A program made the position numbers and the translations under genes. A stretch of DNA of 64,000 bases from assembly GCA_002286715.1 (NCBI GenBank), contig NSJX01000001.1, positions 1,667,805 to 1,731,804 of the forward strand, in the 5' to 3' direction. The notes beneath the pieces were generated by a model. It ran no database searches and had not been told where the DNA came from. It saw only the letters and a list, made by a program, of their open reading frames with translations. Shown here in pieces: positions 55,172-64,000 of the stretch. The DNA is from Dentipellis sp. KUC8613. Its lineage: Eukaryota > Basidiomycota > Agaricomycetes > Russulales > Hericiaceae. Every line of letters begins with the position of its first letter. Positions within the stretch are counted from its first letter, which is position 1.

Positions 55172-56185
55172 TCATCTACGTTCGACGATGACGTCTGCCT
55201 GCCAAACATCGCCGAAGATGTTCACCACGGATACCAGGTAGAGCTGGCGGAAGCACACCCCAGTCTTGCGTGCGATCGACCAGCCTGGCTCTGGGCTTCT
55301 GGGGCGTTCGTACTCCGCTTTCTGGAGACGAGTAGAAGTCAGCATGCGGGCGCTCATGGCTACGTAGCCCAAGCAGACTGACCTCGAAAAAACGGCTGAA
55401 CTGGATGGCGATCTGCACAGCGAAGTCTGCGCGAGAGATATGTCCGTACTCCATCTTAATCGGGATAGGACGAATCCACTCGGAAGAAGACTGGTAGCCA
55501 GGCCACTACCAGGGGATCACATTCAGCAACATGCGCGAAGCGAAAAGAATAGCAAACGTACGGCAATACGGAAACTGACATTCCTGACTCCGATGGTAGC
55601 AAGCACCTCGTCATAGCCACCGATCATGTCGCGCCCGAGCGAACCGAGGCTCTTGCTCATCAAATCCGACATGTTCACGCCCCACCCGGTGGGGACGCCG
55701 TAGAATTGGAAGTCGATCGGAATAGTGGTGCTCGGAGCAGGAAGAGCCATGCCTTGCCATTTGTACGCGAACTGAGGCAGCCGGTCGCGCTTGGTGCCGT
55801 CGGGACAGAGCAAGACAGAGCTAGAGGGAGATTCGTGGCGCTTGAACTTGACGTCAGGCTTGATGTCCTCGTACTTGATGTTCGGCTTGACATCCTCCCG
55901 CTTGTACTTGGCCTCCTCCCGCTTGATGTATGCATCCATGCGCTCATCCATGTACGCCATGGAGGCCGGCACAGGGATGAAGGGAGGGCTCTCCTCCTTC
56001 TTGATCATAGGCATCTTGTGAGGAGACGGGGGATAAGACGAATAGGAGGTGACACTGGAAGCACGAGAGACGACGCTAGAGGCACGCGAAGAGGAGGAGC
56101 ACGAGGAGCTGCTCCGGAGGGCGTAAGGGATGGAGGACTTCCTGGAGGCAGAAGCCTGAGGATCAGCTTTGGACTGTTTCGGCAT
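55172..56185 (-). CDS. lineage-specific Lys/Glu-rich protein, unknown
   Basis: The start MPKQSKADPQASASRKSSI at 56185 is chosen because it begins the coherent frame; an in-frame ATG lies further upstream at 56347. Two introns join into ...RIAWPGYQSSSEWIRPIPIK, MEYGHISRADFAVQIAIQFS, RFFEKAEYERPRSPEPGW, and the end VVNIFGDVWQADVIVERR (stop at 55172). The protein is about 295 residues. A Ser-rich N-terminus is followed by a lysine/glutamate repeat (residues ~75-115: MIKKEE, AYIKREEAKYKREDVKP, IKYEDIKPDVKFKR) holding at least three psi-K-x-E sites of SUMO-consensus form, then an ordered C-terminal half. I do not recognise the family. A nuclear, SUMO-prone protein is inference. Confidence 0.65.
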
Positions 56186-57874
56186 GATGTATAGAGGAAA
56201 AGGTGTAGTCGATACACCAGGGGAAGATATGGGATGGGGACGTGAGTACTCACTCTGAACAAACAGACTCGGCGGGAGCCCAACCGATTTATAGAGGCTG
56301 CGATGAGTGCAAGAGCGGTTTGGAGACTGTCCGGACATGGCAGACAATCGAGCAAGTTATATACCAAAGACCTAAGGAGAGACGAGCACATTCAAGCCAC
56401 AGGCCCCATTGTAAACAGCCACGAACGCGAAAAGAAAGAAAATCGAGGAGGTGGCATGAGCTGTGGCATCTAGGACCGTAGCAAAGTCACTTTGTCTGGC
56501 CATTACCCTATCAGGAGCAGTAAGAACGCGTGGGCCATGATGATATCCCGGTCTTGAAGGGCAGAAGGGCCGACAAGGATTCAGGATACGTAGAAGACTG
56601 CTTTCAGTGTTAAAGAGCGACATGTTCCTGGTGATTACAAGACGGGGTGCGAAGCCTCAGCAGGAACGAGCAAGAAGCGAGTACAAAGAAGACACAAGGC
56701 AAGATGAGCCACTCCGCGGGGGTCGATCGTGTTTCGTGAGGAGGAAACCGAAAATGAAGGGGGTTCCGGACAAAGCTGCGGTCATCCACGAGGCTCGGCA
56801 AGCTCCATGAGACGTTGCTTTATGGTGGCCTCTGCATCGAGATTCGCGGACTCTGGAGTATAATGCCCTACCTTTGACGCTATAATCCAAGGGGATATCC
56901 TCGAACCAGAGTTGGCCGCATGACCGAGCTGAGACGGTTCAGATAGAGAAAGCGATCAGAGTTAGCCACCCAAAGCAGATGATTCAAGCTAGCCAAAGAG
57001 TTCAGAGACAGATTAGATCATCCCGCACCGTCTGCCGACATATTGCGGAATATTGTTCGCGCCCGCAGGCAGGATGCAATTGACGCTGGGTCAAAGCGTA
57101 TTGTGGGCGCACAGTGGCTTTGGAGCGCGTCAGTGGCGCACGCCTCCGCCACCAACCTCACACAGCCTCACCACGCGACAACTTTGTTCCCATATTTGGA
57201 CAGACTGATAAGATTAGATGCGAGCATGAGCCTGCCAGGCTGTCACCACTTGCACGGCGGAAACCCTCTGGGACTCGTCGGACTAGAACCCTTCCCTCAT
57301 TTCGAGAATGTAAGGGTGCATGCGGCGAACATGCTGCCGTTTGTTCCGCTCCGTCACTATGCGAATAGAGGCTCGGTCACTACCTAACTTCCGACATCCT
57401 TGCATGTCGGCACTCGCAATCCGGGCTGTCCTTCGGAAGACACACACGGTGAGCAGATCCTCTCCCTCATCTCCCCGTCGTTCGGTTCGGTTTCTCCATC
57501 GGATTGGGACGGATGCCGTCTATGCCCAGGATCGGAGGTCTGAATAGGGCATGCCGCCGGGTCAGCACGGGTCAGTGCGGGCCGGAGCTGGTGGGCGGAC
57601 ACGGCTTCGGTCACGTGCGGACGCGACCATGGTGTGTCTTCGGGCGCGGTTGGGCGCAACGCGTCTACGAGGGCGTATGCGCCCGCACCCGGAATTAGCT
57701 GCGGAGTCTCTTCCCATGACGATCCCGACTTAGGCTGGAACACACCGCTGGCCGCTCATGGCGTCTGAATATAAAAGGTGGGGGCCCAGTTCCCTCCCAG
57801 ACCATCCACATCTCCTTCGGCATCTACTCACCAACAGTTCTCCTCTTAATCCTCACTTCTCATCTACTTCAAAC
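56186..57874. other. long divergent intergenic region upstream of formate dehydrogenase
   Basis: This 1.7-kb gap between a minus-strand gene and the plus-strand formate dehydrogenase gene has no open frame with family-like sequence. It includes the TATA box annotated at 57770. Its length is well above the window's usual gap, so it may carry distal control elements of the dehydrogenase. Confidence 0.5.
57770..57777 (+). promoter_or_regulatory. TATA box TATAAAAG before formate dehydrogenase
   Basis: TATAAAAG lies 105 bp upstream of the ATG, followed by a pyrimidine-rich tract (CTCCCAGACCATCCACATCT) typical of a highly expressed fungal promoter and leader. Confidence 0.6.
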
Positions 57875-59450
57875 ATGAAGGTAAGGAGGGAACTACATGC
57901 GACAGCAGGAGCCGTGCTGACGTGCGTGTCGTTCAGGTTCTTGCAGTTCTCTACAACGGTTTCAAGGCCGCTAAGGCTGAGCCCCGCCTGCTCGGTACTG
58001 TCGAGAATGAGGTAGGTTCTTGGATTGTCTTTCAGCCGGCCATCTCTGATATATGAGCAGCTTGGCCTCCGCTCCTTCCTCGAATCTCGAGGCCACGAAT
58101 ACATCGTAAGCCCCCGCTTTCAGCGGCGACTTACATATAGGGTCTCTCAGACGTCTTTGTATCTCAGGTCACCAGCTCCAAGGACGGCCCAAACAGTGAC
58201 TTCCAAAAGCACATCGTAGATGTATGTCTAAGTCCTGCTCACGAGCTCATTTTGGGTGATTGACGTATTTTTAGGCCGATATCTTGATCACTACGCCCTT
58301 CCATCCGGGTTACCTGACCCGAGACCTCATGAACAAGGTGTGCAGGATTTCGAGCATATCGCATCGGGACGGTAGCTTAAACACATATCATTAGGCCAAG
58401 AACCTCAAAGTCTGTGTGACTGCTGGCGTTGGCTCGGATCACATCGATCTCAACGCAGCTGTTGACAACAAACTCCAAGTCTTGGAGGTACGCTACTATA
58501 TTCTCCATCATCCTTCATCCAGAGCTCACATGCGTCTCTTCTCAGGTTACCGGATCCAATGTGGTGTCCGTTGCCGAGCAGGTTCTCATGTCCATGCTCG
58601 TGCTCGTGCGCAACTTCGTCCCGGCCAATGAGATGGTCCGCCGCGGCGACTGGAACGTTGCTGACATTGCGCAGAACGCCTTCGACCTCGAAGGCAAGAC
58701 GATTGGTACGATCGGTGCGGGTCGCATCGGCCAACGCGTCCTCTCGCGGCTGCAGCCCTTCAACCCCAAGGAGCTTCTGTACTACGATTACAACGCCCTG
58801 ACGCCTAGTAAGCTTTAGCGCGCAAGTGACCCCGAATTATACTCAGTCAAGTCTCATTATCTCAGAGACCGAGAAGGCGCTTACCGCCCGCCGAGTTGCA
58901 GACGTCAAGGACCTCGTCTCGCAGTGCGACGTTGTCACCATCAACGCCCCCCTCCACGAGGGAACCCGTGGCCTGATCAACAAGGACATGCTCAAGCACT
59001 TCAAACCCGTAAGCCTCCTCCATTTCTTCTCACCTACTCCCGCTCACTCCGCCCCAGGGCTCTTGGCTCGTCAACACCGCGCGTGGCGCTATTTGTGAGG
59101 CCGAGGACGTCGCCGCCGCTGTAAGGAGCGGACAGCTCCGCGGCTACGCCGGCGACGTGTGGAACGTGCAGCCTGCGCCCAAGGACCACCCGTGGCGCAG
59201 CATGGTGAACCCCCTCGGCGGCGGGAACGGTATGACGCCGCACTACTCGGGCACGACACTTGATGCCCAGATCCGCTACGCCGAGGGCACCAAGGAGATC
59301 CTGGAGAACTACTTCGACGGCAAGCCTCAGGAGCCCGCCAATGTCATCGTCGGCGTCGGAAAGTACGAGTCGAGCTCTTGTGAGTATCACAATCCCTCTC
59401 GCATATCTATACCGGGTTCCTGATGATTTTCTTCAGACGGCCAGCGTTAA
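57875..59450 (+). CDS. FDH1: NAD-dependent formate dehydrogenase
   Basis: The first coding exon is only six bases, ATG AAG at 57875-57880, followed by a donor; the frame then reads [20 protein letters not shown]. The last exon ends SSYGQR with TAA at 59448-59450. About 358 residues result from about nine exons. Motifs: [55 protein letters not shown], the NAD-binding [51 protein letters not shown], and [17 protein letters not shown] with the catalytic His. The enzyme oxidises formate to CO2 with NAD+. In wood-decay basidiomycetes it lies downstream of oxalate decarboxylase; here that enzyme is not in the window. Confidence 0.96.
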
Positions 59451-59885
59451 TTGCCACCGGCTACCGATGCCTCGAATGGACACTGTCTCTCTTACGGACT
59501 TCAAATTTGTTTGTAACCCCTAGATTAATGCTGTAGATCCTATGCATTGTGTAATTGTCCTTCTCGCAATTCAAGCATCTATACTAAATATGACATCGAT
59601 GCTGTGTCCGTCTGAATGTATTCGACCCGAACGGCTAACAAATGGCATGACTATCTTCTGTCGGGGTCTGTAGAGGAAAATCAACAAATGGCTTCGAATT
59701 TCAGCAGCGGAACGAGAAGGCGAGGCGCCCGCGGCCGTCTCAAGTACTCGTCATGATATGTAGCACAACTGATATACTAAGCCTGCATAAATCCAGGTTG
59801 TCCTTACACAAGCAAATACAAGATTCCAGAGACAGTGAAATAGGATATGTAACATCTATATGTGTATGCGTGCCGTGATCGTGCA
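59451..59885. other. convergent intergenic gap
   Basis: Two 3' ends meet here, those of formate dehydrogenase and the J-domain gene. The 435 bp hold no open frame of interest. Confidence 0.5.
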
Positions 59886-62648
59886 TTAAGGTTTGAAAGC
59901 GTTCCAAGCATCATTCAGGCTCCCGAAAACGCCGTTCGCGATCATCCTCTGTTCAACGGTCGTGTTTTTCGTGTTCAGCTATGTCACCCCCGCTGTCAGC
60001 ATGAGCCCCACATACTGAAGGCCACGAACTCACTTTATCAGGATGCAGTTTGGCGATAGCCTTGGTATATCTGATCTTGACTTGATTCGGCGTGACCACC
60101 TCGTGCAACCCAACCTTCTGCCACCCGAGCTCCGGCCAAAGCACAGTGTCCAAACTCGCGATAAGTGCCCGCAAGTTCGTCTCCTTGCCGCCCTTCCAGG
60201 CATTCAGCTTAGCATCGACGCTATCCTTCAGCTCGTAACGAGCCTGATCTTCGGCCTCGGCCTCCTGGTTCGCCTTTTTGAGCCTGTTCAACGCCTCCGA
60301 CGGTGGCGTCGGGACACGCTTTATCGGACGTTTGGCCGGCGCAGGTGCCGCAGGCTTTGGCGCCGCAGCGGGCATTGCGCCTCCGCTGGACACCTCCGGA
60401 TTCTTGTTCGCATTGAGCATCTTCCGGCAACGCCCGATGCCAGTGACGGCTTCACCCCGCATCTTGCCCGCAAAGTCGGCGCCAGCAATCGCCTCCCAGT
60501 CTTGCCGTGCGAGATCCCACTTCTCCTTGCCCTCGTAGGCCTCGGCACGTCTACGCCATGCCTTGACAAGCGCGTCGGCCAAGTCGACGCTGGAGCCGTC
60601 TTCCTCCTTCGTGACCTTGGCTTCTCGAGAAGGGTGATACGACGTGCCAATCATGGTGATGACGGTCGTAGAGTCCTCGACGGCGCCGGAGGTATCGCCA
60701 GTCTTCAGCCGCGTCAACGCACGATTGTTGAAAAGAGGGACAACGAGTAGATGTTGTTCGGGTAACTTCGATATAGCGGCTGAGTACGCAGTCTCGGCTT
60801 CCGCATATCGACCGAGCTTGTACATCTCGGTTCCACTGGCCTTGTGTTTCGCGGAAGCAGAAATTTCGGCGGGCGACGCAGAGATAGTTTTCCGTTGAGT
60901 AAGCCGGATGGGAGATGGAGGACGTGCGGGAGTCGCTGCAGAAGATGCAGGCGCCGATGCAGTATGAGAGGGTCGCTTGCGTCGGAAGGGTGACACATAA
61001 GCCTGAGGGGCCTCGTCGCTGAAAAGGTCGCCTGTCGCGACTTGAGGCTGAGGCTGAGGAACTGTATCCGCTCTCGAGGGGCGCTGCTTGACCGGTCTGG
61101 GTGGAAGGACATCTTCGTTGTGGCTCGCAGGTTCGGGAACCTCTGCGTCGTGGTGATGTGCAGCCTCGTCTCGGTCCAGAGCCTCCTGCAACCACCTTGG
61201 ACGCCCGTCTGTTGGAGCACGAGAACTCGCTTTCGCAGCGGCACGCTCCTCATAGAGCTTCTGCGCCTTCTCCTTGCTGTCCTTCCAGAATGCATTGGCC
61301 TTGTTGAACATACTCAGACCAATAGTGCTGGCTTGTGCGATGAGTTTGTCGGCGTGTGCTTGCAAGTCGAGCTCTTCGCGTGATGGCTCCGCAGAGTCGT
61401 GGCGGCGAGGGCGTCCGGCAGAAGTCCGACGGGGATCTTCGGAGCGATGTCGTTCGGGAGCTTCTTCATACTCGTCGCTGTCATATCTATGTTCAGGGCG
61501 ATCGCGCTGTCGCGGCCTCCGTTCAGGCCTTGGGGGCTCATCGTCTGATGCGCCCGCGCCATTGGCAAGAAGCGTCTCCAATGCGGCTTGCACGTCCAAC
61601 CCAGTTGGAGTAGAAGCGAGGGCTATACGAGCTTGCTGCGGAGAGAAACCCATCTCTACGATTTGACCGATTAGATGTGGGGGCGGAGAAGGTGCCCTGG
61701 AACCTGAACCACCGTTCGTCGGCTGAGGAGGCGTATGCTAGGGACAAGATTAGAATTACGAAAGACGGGAGAGGCAACACTTACAGCAGGCGACGGCCGT
61801 CTACGAACTTCATGCGCCGGCCTAGCGAGATCACCCAAAATATCTTCCTCATCTTGAGAATTGTCATCTAACAGTCCATCCTCTCGGTCCCCAAAATCGA
61901 AGTCGCCGGGTGTGCTTGATCGCGTGGCTCCATGAGATTGTGAATTCGAGGGCGAGGGTCCAGACACGGGTTTTGAGCTTGATGTAAGGTCATCGAGGTC
62001 CCACACTGACTTCGGCTGGCTAGACTGTGCAGGTGATACACTCTTCGAAGGTGCAGGACGAGATACGAAGTCGTCTAGTCCCCAATCGTCGTCTGTAGCT
62101 GCCGTGACCTTGACAGATGCAGCGGGTTTCGCTGGCGGAGCCGACCCGAACAACCAGTCGTCATCCTGCGCGACGGGCTGCGGAGCGGGGGCAGGTGTAG
62201 AAGTATTCTTCGTCAAGGGGTCCAAGCCATCCAAGCCAGCCCATGTATGTGCATGCTGCTTCGCCGCTTCCTGATGCTGAACCTGTTGCTTCATCAGCGC
62301 CTCTCGCTTCTCCCTATCCGCCTTCGCTGCGCGCTCTGCTATGCTGAGTTTGGCATTGGTCGACGCTTCTCCGAACCCGTTAGAGAACAGGCCGCTGAAT
62401 GCATCCCCACTCGAGGTTGACGTTGCGGGCTTGATACTCGGCTTCTGAGATGACATGGACGCGCCGGAAGGGGTGGTGGATCGAGAGTTTGGATTGGTGC
62501 CAGACGAGGCCAACATCGCGAACGCATCGTATTGTGGGCGACGAGATACTGTGCTTCCAGTGGCTGCTGCGGCGCCCAGCTTCATTGGTTGCTGGGCTGG
62601 CTTTGCTGGCCCAGCAGAATTCCAAAGATCAGCGAATGAGTCGGACAT
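59886..62648 (-). CDS. SWA2: auxilin/Swa2-like J-domain protein with UBA and TPR
   Basis: The gene starts MSDSFADLWNSAGPAKPAQQ at 62648 and stops TAA at 59886-59888; three exons. About 880 residues. The disordered N-terminus carries clathrin-binding-type acidic motifs (DDWLFG, DDWGLDDF, VWDLDDLTS). A UBA domain follows (PHLIGQIVEMGFSPQQARIA, ALETLLANG). Next is a TPR region (ASGTEMYKLGRYAEAETAYS, PLFNNRALTRLKTGD, LVKAWRRRAEAYEGKEKWD). The C-terminal J domain reads LGWQKVGLHEVVTPNQVKIR, YTKAIAKLHPDK with the HPD motif, and, after an intron, AEQ-type 'VEQRMIANGVFGSLNDAWNA'. This order matches yeast Swa2/auxilin, which recruits Hsp70 to uncoat clathrin vesicles. The intron falls right after HPDK. 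Confidence 0.93.
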
Positions 62649-63000
62649 GGCCCCGCGAACAGCTGGAGATCAGAGTAGTCCTGCTACTAGCAGCACGACT
62701 GAAATTCCAGTCAATTCAAGCAAACGAGCATATGGAAGTAAATTTTACTCACTTTTGAGAGACAACAAGTAGAGAGGGATGGTCGTGCGCGGCGGAGAGC
62801 TGTACAGGGAAAGCGTGACTTGCAGTCGGACGTGTGCTTCCGGTCGAATCGATCCCATGTACGGACCCCTAACCCGAACGGTCTATGCATCGGGCCTGGA
62901 CAACTCGGCCTCTGGCCCTCCGACCGCGGCAGTGACCCGGCCTCCCTCCTCTACTTATATTACCCTACAAATCCACAGCGGCAGCTCGACACGTCCTCCC
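62649..63000. other. divergent intergenic region
   Basis: This 352-bp gap is shared by the J-domain gene (minus) and the methionyl-tRNA synthetase (plus). In-frame codons continue upstream of the chosen synthetase start, but without family-like sequence. Confidence 0.5.
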
Positions 63001-64000
63001 ATGTTGTGTCGGTTGTATCGCTCGAACCACTTAATTTCAACAAATACCCGTCTCCTCTATCGGAGGTACTCAAGCGCCTGGCAAAGTCTCGAGAAACCGT
63101 TCTATGTAACAACTCCAATTTTCTACCCGAATGCAGGTGAGTGTAGCCCCCCTTAACAGTACTATTCCGCTGAACCATCTATTACATCCTAGTACCACAC
63201 ATTGGACACCTCTACACGATTGTCACTGCGGATATCATCGCTCGCCATGCTCGATTGACGCGTCCGGACAGGCCCGTGTATTTCATGACAGGGACGGACG
63301 AACATGGACTGAAAATACAAAAGGCCGCCAAAGAGAAGGGTTTGGAGCCTTCTGTGTTCTGCGATCAATTGAGCGAACACTTCCGCGTGTGTCGTTAATT
63401 CCTCTGCTGCTTTACTACGCTCGCTGACCCCGGAACACTCACAGGCACTTGCAAAGAAAGCTGACACGAGCCATACGCGTTTTATTCGGACCAGTGAACA
63501 AGCTCATTATGAAGCCGTGCAGGATGTATGGGTGAGTGATGTAAATTTCTTCTTCGCTGCGGTATGCTCTGAACGAATCCTAGCGCAAATTGGACGCGAA
63601 AGGTCTCATCTATAAAGGCAGCCATAAAGGGTGGTATTCAATCTCGGACGAATGCTTCTACACTGACACCCAAATCAAACGAATTGAGACACCTGCCGGA
63701 CCTTCTATCGTTTCCATTGAGACAGGTTCCGCCGTCGAATGGATGGAAGAAGAGAACTACAAGTTCCGACTATCGGCATTCCGTGATACTCTTCTCGAGC
63801 GCTATCAAACTGACACTAGAGCCGTGTACCCACCTCATCAGCATTCTGTGGTCTTGGATATGCTGTCGTCACCTCTGGAAGACCTTTCCATATCTCGCCC
63901 ACGGTCGAGACTGTACTGGGGTATCCCTGTGCCAAACGATCCGGACCATACCATGTATGTGTGGTTCGATGCCTTGACCGTCTACCTTACTGCCACCGGC
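63001..64000 (+). CDS. MSM1: methionyl-tRNA synthetase, mitochondrial type, 5' part
   Basis: The gene starts MLCRLYRSNHLISTNTRLLY at 63001 and runs off the window. The N-terminus is a basic presequence; the catalytic core begins within 40 residues, without the N-terminal GST-like domain of cytosolic enzymes, which points to the mitochondrial form. The class I HIGH motif is split by an intron (AAT GCA G|TA): PIFYPNAVPHIGHLYTIVTA. Further on: FMTGTDEHGLKIQKAAKEKG, ALAKKADTSHTRFIRTSEQA, KGWYSISDECFY, and near the edge PNDPDHTMYVWFDALTVYLT. The KMSKS loop is beyond the edge. The start is chosen at 63001 because upstream codons in frame have no similarity to the family. Confidence 0.92.

Noticed and set aside
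1..64000. Biosynthetic cluster, defence island, CRISPR array or intact transposon
   Set aside because: No backbone synthase, transposase, reverse transcriptase or regularly spaced direct repeats were seen; the genes are ordinary fungal housekeeping and lineage-specific genes.

Overview
This is a 64 kb piece of a filamentous basidiomycete nuclear genome, most likely an Agaricomycete (a polypore-like wood decayer is my inference, not something the sequence proves). The reasons are dense intron-rich genes with introns of about 47-65 nt, GTRNGT-type donors and YAG acceptors, short intergenic gaps, and several protein families typical of basidiomycetes: DUF4470/MYND proteins, WW-plus-transmembrane proteins, a KRE6/SKN1-type GH16 protein and a Dal5-type permease. 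I found no rRNA, tRNA, CRISPR array or intact transposon.

Layout. 0-4.4 kb: the 3' end of an aldo-keto reductase, then a 1210-residue MYND zinc-finger protein. 4.4-6.9 kb: a gene-free convergent gap full of a recurring ~23-bp motif and a duplicated ~170-bp module, the oddest part of the window. 6.9-18.3 kb, all on the minus strand: a KRE6/SKN1 glucan-synthesis protein, a proline-rich intronless protein, a small membrane protein, a glutamate carboxypeptidase II-like M28 peptidase and a complete aldo-keto reductase. 19.2-21.7 kb: glycogen branching enzyme. 21.9-28.6 kb: SWC4/DMAP1 and a compact group of mitochondrial genes (NDUFAF3-like, NDUFA8-like, lipoate ligase, NDUFA1-like) with one unknown ubiquitin-like-fold candidate.

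29.2-43.2 kb: an alpha/beta hydrolase, a WW-domain membrane protein, a coiled-coil disordered protein, a second, membrane-anchored alpha/beta hydrolase, a Dal5-like anion permease and a conserved protein with a possible alkyl-base glycosylase-like signature. 43.7-49.9 kb: two tandem paralogues of glycine-rich domain proteins (DUF1399/GRDP) with Gly/Cys tails. 50-56 kb: a basic nucleolar-like protein, an MPPED-type metallophosphoesterase, a small mitochondrial-type protein, the translation factor DENR/TMA22 and a lineage-specific lysine/glutamate-rich protein. 57.9-64 kb: NAD-formate dehydrogenase behind a clear TATA box, a Swa2/auxilin-like J-domain protein, and the 5' part of a mitochondrial-type methionyl-tRNA synthetase running off the window.

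How the genes relate. Most are unrelated housekeeping neighbours. The exceptions are the respiratory/mitochondrial group at 24-28.6 kb, arranged partly as head-to-head pairs about 150 bp apart, and the tandem GRDP pair. I do not see a biosynthetic cluster or a defence system. Exon borders were placed by hand from reading frame, splice consensus and protein-family fit, and should be confirmed with RNA-seq.
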